DNA from: an uncultured Acinetobacter sp.
GTDB taxonomy: Bacteria > Pseudomonadota > Gammaproteobacteria > Pseudomonadales > Moraxellaceae
DNA length: 64,000 nt
Direction: 5' to 3'
Assembly (NCBI RefSeq): GCF_943914805.1
Contig: NZ_CALUDM010000003.1
Location: 1-64,000, forward strand
The notes under the pieces are model-generated. The model did not search any database, was not told the DNA's origin, and saw only the letters and a program-made list of their open reading frames with translations. Position numbers and translations under genes: made by a program. Below are positions 55,210 through 64,000 of this stretch, in pieces (the first letter of the stretch is position 1; every line of letters begins with the position of its first letter).

Positions 55210-56364
55210 TTACATAGGTTGTTGCTGAGTCGTACAATGAATACCACCGCCACCTGCAGCAATATAATCAATGTTAATTTGTACAATACTTCTATTTGGG
55301 AACAAAGTTTGAAGTTTTTGTTTGGCTTCCGCATCTGCAACTGAATCGCCAAATTCAGGCATAATCACTGCCTTATTACAGACATAATAATTAATATATC
55401 CAGCAGCAAAGTCTTCGCTCGGGTTTTCTACTCGAAGGGTCGTTGGTGCTTGTAATTCAATCACTTTTAATTTATTGCCTTTCGCATCTGTCGCTGTTTT
55501 TAAGATTTCAAGATGCTGTTTAGTGACAGCGTGATCATAAGATTGAGGATCGCTATCATAAGCGGCAACAACAACACCTTCGCTGACAAAACGCGCATAA
55601 AAGTCGGTATGTCCATCTGTGATATCTTTGTCTTTAATACCCGGTAGCCAAATCACTTTGCTAATTCCAAGACAACGTTTCAATTCAGCTTCGCAAGCAG
55701 CTTTTGTAACACCAGGGTTCCGATTGTCATTCAATACACAGCTTTCTGTGATAATAGCAGTACCTAGGCCATCGACTTCTATACCGCCGCCTTCAAGTGT
55801 TAATGAAGAGGTGACTCGTTCAATATTCACATTACTAAGAATCTGCGTAGCAACAGTTTTATCGTTATTGTGGCTTTGCTTTTTGCCCCAACCATTAAAA
55901 TTAAAATCGATACCTGTTAATTTATTTTGAGCATCTTTTACAAAGACTGGACCTGTGTCACGTGCCCAGAAGTCATCCATAGTCCCTGTAACCAAAGTAA
56001 TATTGGAATGCTTCATTTTTGCTCGTGCAATATCCATTTCTTCGGCACGAACCAAGACCGAAACAGGCTCGAAAGCAGCAATGCTGAGTGCAATTCTGGC
56101 TAAGTCGTTACGTAGACCATCGATGTTTTTAGGCTCATGAATTTGATCAGAAGCACCAAAAACCATCCAAGTGCGGGTATGTGGTTCAGCTTCATCTGGC
56201 ATTGTGCCAATTATTTTTGTATTTGTACCTGTACCATTATTTCCCCCTGTAGAGCCTTCTGAAGAGGAATTGTCATCACCATCGCTACCGCCACATCCTG
56301 TTAGGATTAAAGCACCAACTGCAGCAGATAAACCTAGAAATTTTCTACGTGATACATTGATCAT
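55210..56364 (-). CDS. Agmatine deiminase-like Tat lipoprotein
   Basis: A 384-aa protein with a twin-arginine signal (SRRKFLGLSAAVG, R6-R7) and a lipobox LTGC at C24, then a Gly/Ser/Asp linker. The rest is a peptidylarginine/agmatine-deiminase-type domain: LEGGGIEVDGLG, KDITDGHTDFYARF, and the catalytic cysteine C377 in GGGGIHCTTQQQ. It deiminates agmatine or a similar guanidino compound outside the cytoplasm, or a peptidyl arginine. AguA enzymes are normally cytoplasmic, so the export is unusual. Upstream of tatA. Confidence 0.85.
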   Translation of the reverse strand: MINVSRRKFLGLSAAVGALILTGCGGSDGDDNSSSEGSTGGNNGTGTNTKIIGTMPDEAEPHTRTWMVFGASDQIHEPKNIDGLRNDLARIALSIAAFEPVSVLVRAEEMDIARAKMKHSNITLVTGTMDDFWARDTGPVFVKDAQNKLTGIDFNFNGWGKKQSHNNDKTVATQILSNVNIERVTSSLTLEGGGIEVDGLGTAIITESCVLNDNRNPGVTKAACEAELKRCLGISKVIWLPGIKDKDITDGHTDFYARFVSEGVVVAAYDSDPQSYDHAVTKQHLEILKTATDAKGNKLKVIELQAPTTLRVENPSEDFAAGYINYYVCNKAVIMPEFGDSVADAEAKQKLQTLFPNRSIVQINIDYIAAGGGGIHCTTQQQPM

Positions 56365-56743
56365 TATGGAATCCTTTGCCAGTTTGTATTATTCGCTGTA
56401 CATCATAATGACTCGTAATATTTGAATTCTGAGTTATCATTTATTGTCGCCCAATGTGTAGAATTTTTATTCGTATCAAAGGGAAATTATTGGATTCTCC
56501 GAATACCAGATATTTTCCATACTAATTCAAACTTAATTGTTGTCAATAAAAAAAACATGAACATATGCTTAAATATTCATGCAATTTTGATGGTTTTTAT
56601 GTTGGTTTCTAATATTAATCACTTTTTTCCGAAACAAAATAATATCAATTTTTGATTAAAAACAGTATGGGTGGCGGACTTTTAAGATTGTATTGAACGA
56701 CACAGTGATGCTGTGTGTTAACATGAATATTCTACTGATTGAG
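56365..56743. other. Divergent gap, deiminase / AEC permease
   Basis: About 380 bp, AT-rich, presumably containing both promoters. An open frame at 56422-56655 has no ribosome-binding site and no family, and is not called. Confidence 0.45.
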
Positions 56744-57628
56744 ATGCATACCGTGGCTTTGTTATTTCCACTTTTGTCTTTTATTTGTGGGTTATTACTG
56801 GCAAATACGGCCTCAAATATACAATTAAAATCATTATTATCCACCTTGTTGGCACGTTTATTTATTCCGATTGTGATCATTTACAATATGGTGTTTTATA
56901 AAGCGGGTAGCATAGGTTTAATTTTATTCAGTTTCTTTGCTTGCATCATTTTATTCTTTATTTTCTTCGCATTGTCCAAAAACCGTTTAAGTTCATTGTG
57001 TTTTAGTTATACCAATATGGCTTGGTTGGGTTTTCCAATTGCAATGGCATTGTTTGGCTCAGAAAATAGTATCGCCATGATTCCACTTTATATTGGTGTT
57101 TCTATTTTTGGTAATTCGTGGGCAGTGACTTCGGTCAGTTCAGAGCCTCAATCCATTCTCACAATTCTAAAAAAAATGCTGCAATCACCACCTGTTGTTG
57201 CATTGATCATGGCGGGTGTAATTCGTTGTTTTGATGTACAACAATTTCAAAATAATCTTTTGATCGATTGGATTTATACCATAGCGAAATGGTGCATGAG
57301 TTTTGCAGGCATGTGCGTCTTGGGAATGTGGTTGCGTAAAACCAAAGTTCATATTGAAGATTTATGGTGGAGTGCTCGTGTGGCACTGTTGAAATTGCTT
57401 TGTGGAGCAGTGCTTTGCGCTATTGCTTATTATTTTGTTGCGATTCCGCATATTAATGATTACATCGGAGTGATGTTCCTGATGTTTTGTCTACCTCCAG
57501 CAGCCAATATTGTGGCACTGGAAACCCATTATCATGGCACAGGCGTTTCAGCAAAATACATTGCTTCAGGAACAATTGTGAGTTGTGTAGTTTGTGTTAT
57601 TTATGGTGTGGTGGTGCATGTGTTGTAG
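56744..57628 (+). CDS. AEC-family permease
   Basis: A 294-aa (from ATG 56744) membrane protein with about nine to ten helices, of the auxin efflux carrier family. Bacterial members export malonate, malate or other carboxylates, so the substrate is unknown. Start is uncertain: TTG 56693, ATG 56723, ATG 56744 and GTG 56753 are all in frame; a GAG lies before the last. Confidence 0.8.
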   Translation: MHTVALLFPLLSFICGLLLANTASNIQLKSLLSTLLARLFIPIVIIYNMVFYKAGSIGLILFSFFACIILFFIFFALSKNRLSSLCFSYTNMAWLGFPIAMALFGSENSIAMIPLYIGVSIFGNSWAVTSVSSEPQSILTILKKMLQSPPVVALIMAGVIRCFDVQQFQNNLLIDWIYTIAKWCMSFAGMCVLGMWLRKTKVHIEDLWWSARVALLKLLCGAVLCAIAYYFVAIPHINDYIGVMFLMFCLPPAANIVALETHYHGTGVSAKYIASGTIVSCVVCVIYGVVVHVL

Positions 57629-57644
57629 AGAATTATAATAACAA

Positions 57645-57733
57645 TAAGGAAGAGCTTCCTTCCCTTTGGGAGGGATTGAGGGAGGATATAGTATGGACCT
57701 CACCCTGACCCTCTCCTATAAGGAGAGGGGATT
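57645..57733. repeat. Intergenic palindromic repeat, copy 6
   Basis: AAGGAAGAGCTTCCTTCCCTTTGGGAGG, then a CACCCTGACCCTCTCCTATAAGGAGAGGGG segment between the convergent permease and rdgB genes. Shares the CCCTCTCC...GGAGAGGG core with the other copies. Confidence 0.75.
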
Positions 57734-57742
57734 TACAAGGTT

Positions 57743-58369
57743 TTACTTTTCCAAACTCGCTTTAAACAATTGCATTGCTTGACCACGATGACTGATTTTA
57801 TTCTTTTCTTCTTTGCTCATTTCAGCACTAGAAATACCGAGTTCAGGTAACCAGAACAGCGGATCATAACCAAAACCATTTTCACCACGTACTTGTTCTA
57901 AAATTTCACCTTGCCAAATGCCTTGGAAAATTTGTGGAAGAGGATCATCTGCATGTTGAACCAAAGCCAGTACGCAAACAAACATACCTTCAATTGCATC
58001 ACTATCTTTACGATAAGCTTTTAAATTTTCTAATAATTTTACATTGTTCGCAGCATCATTACCATGTTCACCTGCATAGCGAGCAGAATAGATCCCTGGC
58101 GCACCGCCCAATATTGGCACACAAATACCTGAGTCATCTGCAATTGCAGGTTTTCCTGAAATACGACTTGCATGACGAGCTTTGATAATGGCGTTTTCAA
58201 TAAAGCTTAAACCATCTTCAATCGCATCTTCGATATTAAGTTTTCCTTGTGGAACCACGTCTACTGGTAGGTTTAATTCAGCAAACATTTTTTCAAATTC
58301 AGCAATTTTGCCTTTGTTATTACTTGCGAGTACCAGTGTTCCTTGGGATAACCAATCTTGTGCAGACAT
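57743..58369 (-). CDS. rdgB: Non-canonical purine NTP pyrophosphatase (dITP/XTP)
   Basis: A 208-aa HAM1-family enzyme removing ITP and XTP. N-terminal VLASNNKGKIAEFEKMF, then ADDSGICVPILGGAPGIYSARYAGEHG, then ENGFGYDPLFWLPE and KNKISHRGQAM are family segments. It is separated from the next operon by a terminator on the same strand. Confidence 0.96.
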   Translation of the reverse strand: MSAQDWLSQGTLVLASNNKGKIAEFEKMFAELNLPVDVVPQGKLNIEDAIEDGLSFIENAIIKARHASRISGKPAIADDSGICVPILGGAPGIYSARYAGEHGNDAANNVKLLENLKAYRKDSDAIEGMFVCVLALVQHADDPLPQIFQGIWQGEILEQVRGENGFGYDPLFWLPELGISSAEMSKEEKNKISHRGQAMQLFKASLEK

Positions 58370-58460
58370 TTCAATTGCTCTGATTTTGAATAATGGTGAG
58401 TATTTTAGCTGATTCTGCTGATAAATTAAAAATAGTGTTATTTAAGTGTTTTAAAATCAA

Positions 58461-58484
58461 TAAAAAAGCACCCGAAGGTGCTTT
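58461..58484 (-). terminator. Terminator of the metX operon
   Basis: Eight-pair stem AAAGCACC / GGTGCTTT with loop CGAA; minus strand continues in T residues. Confidence 0.9.
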
Positions 58485-58501
58485 CATTTTCAAAACTCAG
58501 C

Positions 58502-59098
58502 TTATTGCGCTTGAATCCATTGGTCTGCACGTTGTGTTGCAGTACGAATTTGATCTTGAGTTAAGTTTGCAGCCAAAGCAGTTTTCTTGCTTTGAGACAT
58601 GCTAATCACTTTATTATCGAGCATACCATCACGGGTTGAAAGCTCATACCATTGGTAAGCACCCATATAGTTTTTCTTTTGCTCTTCCATCACCGCTAAG
58701 TTAAAGCTTGCACGGTTATCACCATGACTGGCTGCTTTTTCAAAGTATTGGCGTGCTGAAGTTTCACTCTTAGAAACACCCAAACCATCAGCATACATAC
58801 GACCAACATTGAGTTGAGCTGCTGAAATACCTTGATCCGCCGCAGCTTTATACCAAGCAAAAGCTTGTTTCATATCTTTAGAAACGCCACCAGTTCCCGC
58901 TTGGAGATGAGTTGCGAGATAAAATTGTGCTGCTGCTTGCCCAGATTTAGCTGCTTTTTGCAAATCTGCAACATTCATGTGTGAATATTGTGCAACCAAT
59001 TGAGAGGTTGATTGTTGTTGCTGTGGAACATAATCCGCATGGGCTTGAATGCTTAACAGCCCAAAAAATAATGTACTACCTAATAATACTTTTTTCAT
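58502..59098 (-). CDS. Exported Sel1-repeat protein
   Basis: A 198-aa protein with signal peptide (MKKVLLGSTLFFGLLSIQAHA) and two to four Sel1-like repeats (AQFYLATHLQAGTGG, AQLNVGRMYADGLGV, ASFNLAVMEEQ). Its start overlaps the metW stop by four bases (ATGA), so it is a member of the metX-metW operon. Sel1 proteins are scaffolds; the partner is unknown. Confidence 0.88.
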   Translation of the reverse strand: MKKVLLGSTLFFGLLSIQAHADYVPQQQQSTSQLVAQYSHMNVADLQKAAKSGQAAAQFYLATHLQAGTGGVSKDMKQAFAWYKAAADQGISAAQLNVGRMYADGLGVSKSETSARQYFEKAASHGDNRASFNLAVMEEQKKNYMGAYQWYELSTRDGMLDNKVISMSQSKKTALAANLTQDQIRTATQRADQWIQAQ

Positions 59099-59688
59099 AG
59101 AGCGCTCACTCGATAAATAGCGACTTCGCCGAACAAATTCGGTACGGCTTTACTTAAAAAGCTGCCTTGTTGGTTCCCATTCACGGCGAGTCGATCAATA
59201 ATTTGAATCTGATTTTCTGCACACAGTGCTTCAAAATCACGAAAGGTGCATAAGTGGATATTTGGCGTATTGTACCACATATACGGTAATGCATCAGAAA
59301 CGGGCATCATCCCTTTAAGTGCAAGGAAAGAACGTGTCTTCCAATATGCAAAATTAGGAAATGTAATGATCGCTTGTTTCCCTACACGCACCATATCGCG
59401 TAATAACACATCTGGTGCATCTACAGCTTGCAAAGCCTGTGCCATAACCACGTAGTCAAAAGACTGGTCAGCAAAGCGTCCCAAACCGAGATTTAAGTCT
59501 TGTTGAATAATATTTAACCCTTTGCTTACAGCAATTGCAATCTTTTCTTGATCGATTTCTAAGCCATAAGCGTGAATTTGTTGCTTTTTACCCATTTGTG
59601 CCAGTAATTCACCGTCACCACAACCTAAATCGAGAACACTTGCTCCAGCACTAATCCATTTTTCGGCAAGTTGTTGGTCTATACGCAT
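59095..59688 (-). CDS. metW: MetW methyltransferase-like protein
   Basis: A 197-aa class I SAM-dependent methyltransferase fold with VLDLGCGDGELL. MetW accompanies MetX in many proteobacteria and is required with it in some. It overlaps metX by one base and the Sel1 gene by four, so the three are translationally coupled. Confidence 0.94.
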   Translation of the reverse strand: MRIDQQLAEKWISAGASVLDLGCGDGELLAQMGKKQQIHAYGLEIDQEKIAIAVSKGLNIIQQDLNLGLGRFADQSFDYVVMAQALQAVDAPDVLLRDMVRVGKQAIITFPNFAYWKTRSFLALKGMMPVSDALPYMWYNTPNIHLCTFRDFEALCAENQIQIIDRLAVNGNQQGSFLSKAVPNLFGEVAIYRVSAL

Positions 59689-60848
59689 TACAATGCCTCC
59701 TTAGGTGTTGTTGCAAGGTGTTCAGGGCCACCTAAAAATGCCCGTAAGGTTTTTACATACAGTGGAATAGGGAACAAGAAGGAGTCATGTCCTTGTTCTG
59801 CATCGATATCGAGATAAGTCACAGGTTTATGATTGCTGATGAGTGAATCTACAATTTCTTGTGAACGCTGTGGGGTGAAACGCCAATCAGTAGTAAAGGA
59901 CACCACTAAGAATCGGCACTGAGTGTTGGCCATGGCTTTTTTCAGTGATAATTCATATTCACGAGATGGATCAAAATAATCCAAAGCTTTGGTCATAATT
60001 AAATAGGTATTGGCATCAAAGTTACGGCTAAATTGTTCACCTTGATAACGCAAATAGCTTTCGACTTGGAATTCAACATCGAAACCATACATAAATTTGC
60101 CAGATTTTAAATCACGTCCAAATTTCTGTTTCATGGCTTCTTCAGACAAGTAAGTAATATGTCCGACCATACGTGCCAAAATTAAGCCACGTTTTGGATA
60201 GCTATCATGTTCTAAATAACGACCATTGTGGAAGTCTGGGTCAGATAATATGGATTGGCGTGCTACTTCGTTAAAGGCAATATTTTGTGCGGAAAGTTTT
60301 GGTGCACTGGCAATAATGACGCAATTCTTTAAACGATCAGGATAATCTACTGACCATTGTAAAGCTTGCATTCCACCTAATGATCCGCCAATAACTGAAT
60401 ACCAAGTATCAATACCTAAACGGTCAGAAAGCATGGTTTGGGTTTTTACCCAGTCACGCACGGTGACTAAAGGGAAATCTGGACCATACGGGCGATTTTC
60501 ATTTTCAGGATTGGGTGATGTCGGGCCAGTTGAACCATTACAGCCACCAATGTTATTTAAAGCAACAACAAAAAATTTCGATGTATCAATCGCTTTATTT
60601 GGACCAATACATGCATCCCACCAGCCTGCTTTTTTATCATCTTCGTGGTGATAACCCGCAGCATGATGATGACCTGAAAGCGCATGGCAAATCAGAATGG
60701 CATTGGATTTGTCAGCATTGAGCTCGCCATAGGTTTCGACCATGATTTCAAAACGTGGTAGAACACGACCACACTCTAGCTCTAAAGGCTCTTCAAATTG
60801 GAACTTTTGCGGGGTGACTAGACCCACCGAGTCAGCTGGAAAAGACAC
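59688..60848 (-). CDS. metX: Homoserine O-acyltransferase MetX
   Basis: A 386-aa alpha/beta hydrolase acylating L-homoserine in methionine synthesis. The nucleophile elbow [12 protein letters not shown] and late [10 protein letters not shown] and EQGHDSFL give the catalytic Ser, Asp and His. MetX members use either acetyl- or succinyl-CoA; the sequence alone does not settle which. Start GTG at 60848. Operon metX-metW-sel1. Confidence 0.95.
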   Translation of the reverse strand: MSFPADSVGLVTPQKFQFEEPLELECGRVLPRFEIMVETYGELNADKSNAILICHALSGHHHAAGYHHEDDKKAGWWDACIGPNKAIDTSKFFVVALNNIGGCNGSTGPTSPNPENENRPYGPDFPLVTVRDWVKTQTMLSDRLGIDTWYSVIGGSLGGMQALQWSVDYPDRLKNCVIIASAPKLSAQNIAFNEVARQSILSDPDFHNGRYLEHDSYPKRGLILARMVGHITYLSEEAMKQKFGRDLKSGKFMYGFDVEFQVESYLRYQGEQFSRNFDANTYLIMTKALDYFDPSREYELSLKKAMANTQCRFLVVSFTTDWRFTPQRSQEIVDSLISNHKPVTYLDIDAEQGHDSFLFPIPLYVKTLRAFLGGPEHLATTPKEAL

Positions 60849-61004
60849 AGAAATAATTCGCCTTAAAATTTTAGGAGGTAGAATAAATTACTGATGTTAC
60901 GCACATCTACGTCATCATTATTGCTAATAAATTAATGGTATGAAAGTAATTTCACAATAGAGATTGAGTATTTAAATTTACTTTCAGGGCTAAGCTTTAA
61001 CGAA

Positions 61005-61034
61005 AGAAAGGATACCACCTAGGGCATCCTTTCT
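61005..61034 (-). terminator. Terminator of leuA
   Basis: Nine-pair stem AGAAAGGAT / ATCCTTTCT with a 12-base interior, just after the leuA stop. Confidence 0.82.
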
Positions 61035-61056
61035 AAAGTCATTTAATTGATATAGC

Positions 61057-62754
61057 TTATACGGCAGCAGCGATCACTTGTTCAGTGCTTAAAACACCTT
61101 GTTCGATCAAACGATTGGTTGCAGCAATAATCGCTTCAATGGATGAGGTGACAATATTGTCATGTACACCTGCACCAAATGCAGATTTACCCGTACCTTG
61201 TACTTGAAGTTCAATTAAAGCTAAAGCTTTGGCATGTGCGCCAGAACTAATACTGCGTTCTTCATAGTTCACAACGTCAATTGGTAATTGAAGCGCATTC
61301 AAAATTGCAGAAATAGGGCCGTTGCCTTCACCACGTAAATGTTGCACTTCACCATTTACAACCACGTCAAGTTCAATGACTTGGTTGCCATTGTCATCCG
61401 ACAATCTGTAGTTTTTAGCAGAATAATGTGCATCTTTTATTTCAACATAAGTGTCTTTGAATAAAGTCCAAATTTGTTGAGCTGAAACTTCAACGCCTTC
61501 ATCATCCGCAACTTGTTGAACAATTTGAGAGAATTCAATTTGTAAACGACGTGGTAATACCACGTTGTAATTGGATTCTAATAAGTAAGCAATACCACCT
61601 TTACCAGACTGTGAGTTCACACGAATCACAGCATCATAGTCACGACCTAAATCTTTAGGGTCGATTGGTAAGTAAGGCATATCCCAAATTTCTTCATTCT
61701 TTTGATATTCAAAGCCTTTTTTAATCGCATCTTGGTGAGAACCAGAGAATGCTGTAAAGACTAAATCGCCCGCATATGGATGACGTGGGTGTACGGGTAA
61801 ACCTGTGCATTCTTCAATTGTTGCAATGATTTCATTGATATTTGAAAAATCTAATTCACATGCCACACCTTGGGTGTACATGTTCAAAGCAATTGCTGCA
61901 ACGTCGACATTACCTGTGCGTTCGCCATTACCAAAAACACAACCTTCGACACGGTCAGCGCCCGCCATGATGGCCAATTCAGATGCTGCAATACCGCAAC
62001 CACGGTCGTTATGACAGTGAACAGAAATAATCACACCATCACGACGTTGTAAATTACGATGCATCCATTCAATTTGGTCTGCATAAACGTGAGGGCCTGA
62101 AACTTCAACTGTTGCAGGTAAGTTCAAAATCACTTTATTTTCAGGAGAAGCTTCCCAAATTTCAGTGACAGCATCACATACGTCTTTAGCAACTTCTAAT
62201 TCAGTTGCAGTAAAACATTCTGGACTGTATTGGAAAATAAAATCAGTTTCAGGCTGTTGTGCAGCATATTCTTTGACTTTGGTTGCTGCATTGATTGCCA
62301 ATTGCTTTGCACCAGCCACATCAACATTCAACACTTTTTGACGGAATGTCGGTGAGTTTGCATTGTAGATATGCACAATGGCACGTTTTGCACCTTGTAA
62401 AGATTCAAAAGTACGAGCAATCAAATGATCACGTGCTTGTACTAAAACTTCGATATAAACGTCTTCTGGAATATGACCTTCTTCAATCAATTTACGCGTA
62501 AAGTCAAAGTCAACTTGTGATGCAGAAGGAAAGCCAATTTCAATATGTTTAAAGCCAATTTTCACCAACATTTGGAACATTTTAAATTTCTGTTCAATGT
62601 TCATTGGTTCGAAAATCGCTTGGTTACCATCACGGAGGTCAGTACTCATCCAAATCGGCGCTTTATTGATTTCGTTGTTTGGCCATTGACGGTCAGGCAA
62701 GTCCACACGTTGGTACATGCGACGATATTTTTTACTTGGATCAGCCAACATCAT
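61057..62754 (-). CDS. leuA: 2-isopropylmalate synthase
   Basis: A 565-aa first leucine enzyme: condenses acetyl-CoA with 2-oxoisovalerate. TIM-barrel motifs: STDLRDGNQAIFEPM, SVHCHNDRGCGIA, GCVFGNGERTGNVD. The C-terminal domain is the leucine-sensing regulatory domain. AGGAG precedes the start. It resembles the longer LeuA type of Pseudomonas and actinobacteria. It lies about 57 kb from leuCDB, so the pathway is split. Confidence 0.97.
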   Translation of the reverse strand: MMLADPSKKYRRMYQRVDLPDRQWPNNEINKAPIWMSTDLRDGNQAIFEPMNIEQKFKMFQMLVKIGFKHIEIGFPSASQVDFDFTRKLIEEGHIPEDVYIEVLVQARDHLIARTFESLQGAKRAIVHIYNANSPTFRQKVLNVDVAGAKQLAINAATKVKEYAAQQPETDFIFQYSPECFTATELEVAKDVCDAVTEIWEASPENKVILNLPATVEVSGPHVYADQIEWMHRNLQRRDGVIISVHCHNDRGCGIAASELAIMAGADRVEGCVFGNGERTGNVDVAAIALNMYTQGVACELDFSNINEIIATIEECTGLPVHPRHPYAGDLVFTAFSGSHQDAIKKGFEYQKNEEIWDMPYLPIDPKDLGRDYDAVIRVNSQSGKGGIAYLLESNYNVVLPRRLQIEFSQIVQQVADDEGVEVSAQQIWTLFKDTYVEIKDAHYSAKNYRLSDDNGNQVIELDVVVNGEVQHLRGEGNGPISAILNALQLPIDVVNYEERSISSGAHAKALALIELQVQGTGKSAFGAGVHDNIVTSSIEAIIAATNRLIEQGVLSTEQVIAAAV

Positions 62755-63023
62755 GAGGTAACTCCTTGTGTAGTTGTCGTTGCTCGTATCTTGGGTAAAG
62801 GCAACTTACTACTCTATAGATTGTGTCTATTCACGCAATTTACAAGTGGTTTCGGAGTATATTCGCCTAAAGTGGCATAAAATTATGGATGGTCATAACA
62901 TCACATAAAGTCAGACTCTGACTGCTTGTAAACGGTTTAACTTAAGATTAATTGTAAAACAGATGCTTCGGGAATAATTTTCTTAATTTGCGCTATTTAA
63001 TCGGTTTAAGAGAAAAATTTCCT

Positions 63024-64000
63024 TTAAAATGGCGAATCTTGAAAAATGTATTCTTGATTAATCCCATTTACGGTAGCCGTTCCCATTAAAGCCATAGTAA
63101 TCTCAAATTCTTCCTTTAAGATTTTAATGACGTGAGCGACGCCTAAAGCACCTGCAACTGCCAGTCCGTACATGGCAGGGCGACCAATCAACACAGCAGA
63201 AGCACCCAGTGCTAAAGCTTTAAATACATCTGTCCCACGACGTACTCCACCATCCAATAATAAGGGAAAATCATGAGGCACAACGGCTTTAATTTTTTGT
63301 AGAGCTTTCAGTGGTGATATAGCGGTATCTAAAACACGGCCACCATGATTAGAAATAATTAAAGCTTGAACGCCAATATCAACTGCTTTTTTAGCATCTA
63401 AAGGGTGTAACACACCTTTTAAAATAACAGGCAAACTTGTATTGGCAATGATGAATTCAATATCTGCCCATTTGGGTGCAATTTGCATAAGCCCATTAAA
63501 AACAGGATGTTGATCTTCAGTAATTTCTGGTAAGGGAATGTGGGTCGGTGTATGTGGATGCTGCATTCCTTCAGGTAATTGAAAGAACACACGACGTTCT
63601 CGATCTCGAATACCTGTATGCGGTGAATCTACCGTAATCACAATGGCTTTAAAGTTTTGCTGTTCAGCCAATTTAACGAGGGCTAATGATTTTTCACGAT
63701 CACCTTGCCAATAGAGTTGGAACCATTTGTAGGGATTTTCTGGTTTTAAATCACGAAGATCAGTATTGGTAAATGTACTTAAAACAAAATTACTTCCCAG
63801 TACTTCTGCTGCGAGTGCAGTCGCAGCCTCACCATCGCTATGGAAAAGTTGTTGATGTCCAATGGGTGCTAAAAAGATAGGGTGTGGAAATTTTTGTCCT
63901 AAAATCTCACATTCAGTATTGCCTTGAGTCAGATCATTCAATAAACGTGGAACAAGTTGGATGTTTTTAAATTGTTGCAGATTATCTCGGACACTATGTT
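63024..64000 (-). CDS. FMN-dependent alpha-hydroxy acid dehydrogenase (partial)
   Basis: A 5'-truncated gene: the reading frame continues through the window edge (about 325 codons seen). TIM-barrel FMN oxidase motifs: HPIFLAPIGHQQLF, ITVDSPHTGIRDRERR, VILKGVL, catalytic ISNHGGRVLDTAISP, and LLLDGGVRRGTDVFKALALGASAVLIGRP. Lactate, glycolate or mandelate could be the substrate. The apparent start at 63941 is an in-frame TTG inside the gene. Confidence 0.88.
   Translation of the reverse strand, partial: HSVRDNLQQFKNIQLVPRLLNDLTQGNTECEILGQKFPHPIFLAPIGHQQLFHSDGEAATALAAEVLGSNFVLSTFTNTDLRDLKPENPYKWFQLYWQGDREKSLALVKLAEQQNFKAIVITVDSPHTGIRDRERRVFFQLPEGMQHPHTPTHIPLPEITEDQHPVFNGLMQIAPKWADIEFIIANTSLPVILKGVLHPLDAKKAVDIGVQALIISNHGGRVLDTAISPLKALQKIKAVVPHDFPLLLDGGVRRGTDVFKALALGASAVLIGRPAMYGLAVAGALGVAHVIKILKEEFEITMALMGTATVNGINQEYIFQDSPF

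Noticed and set aside
56422..56655. 77-aa frame in the deiminase/permease gap
   Set aside because: TTG start, no ribosome-binding site, AT-driven composition, no family.
57487..57708. Frame running from the permease gene into the repeat
   Set aside because: Overlaps the permease in another frame and ends in repeat sequence; not a gene.
60849..61004. Riboswitch upstream of metX
   Set aside because: The sequence was checked for SAM-type conserved blocks and none is recognisable; only AT-rich DNA is seen.
62755..63023. Leucine leader peptide/attenuator upstream of leuA
   Set aside because: No short ORF with a leucine codon run and no alternative terminator hairpin was found.

Overview
The window is AT-rich, densely coded bacterial chromosome. 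Gene content and protein style point to a gammaproteobacterium of the Moraxellaceae, most likely Acinetobacter: a FimV-like pair, the tonB-exbB-exbD operon, metX-metW, a leuC-leuD-lipoprotein-leuB cluster, an Arabinose_bd-type AraC regulator, and many small lipoproteins of the kind seen in that genus. This assignment is inference from sequence; no database was searched. I see no rRNA, tRNA, CRISPR array, transposase or prophage.

Layout. 0.1-4.1 kb: leucine genes leuC, leuD and leuB with an embedded lipoprotein gene. 4.1-8.8 kb: two paralogous lipoproteins, infA, an AraC-type regulator, truA and an asparaginase. 8.9-13.1 kb: a FimV homologue carried as two separate genes, then asd. 13.3-18.1 kb: a membrane-anchored EEP-fold protein, a strongly supported Gac/Rsm-type regulatory RNA, a lipid A acyltransferase, a macro-domain protein, an acyltransferase and an Asr-like small protein. 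18.7-29.9 kb: uup, slyX, a possible PIN-like protein, topA, a NUDIX enzyme, a putative metzincin, HdeD, an AhpD-like protein, glycerate kinase and an orphan STN-domain protein. 30-35.2 kb: S41 peptidase, UvrD/Rep-type helicase, RRM protein, ASCH protein and two unknowns. 35.3-42.9 kb: Kef-type antiporter, rpmG, rpmB, an aldehyde dehydrogenase/TetR pair, purU and tonB-exbB-exbD. 43-50 kb: msrA, META lipoprotein, DUF4105 protein, folA, thyA, a small accessory insert, lgt. 50-56.4 kb: NRDE protein, phoX, tatCBA and an exported agmatine-deiminase-like protein. 56.7-64 kb: AEC permease, rdgB, metX-metW-sel1, leuA and a partial FMN hydroxy-acid dehydrogenase cut by the window edge.

The most striking signal is at 14420-14665. 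A perfect 18-bp GacA/UvrY-type box lies 66 bp upstream of a predicted start of a roughly 170-nt transcript carrying nine GGA motifs. Four of these sit in hairpin loops, one of them in the loop of the terminator itself. This is the anatomy of a CsrA/RsmA-titrating RNA. Second, the tatABC genes are flanked on both sides by genes whose products carry twin-arginine lipoprotein signals. Third, lgt and thyA, which are neighbours in many relatives, are separated here by about 2.3 kb holding a signal-less CHAP/NlpC-like cysteine amidase candidate and two related small membrane proteins. Fourth, a family of short GC-rich palindromic repeats with a core like CTCTCCTTTAAAAGGAGAG occupies many intergenic ends.

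Most genes lie in short operons ended by clear hairpin terminators, several of which serve convergent genes. Start codons were chosen by ribosome-binding site where the longest frame was implausible.
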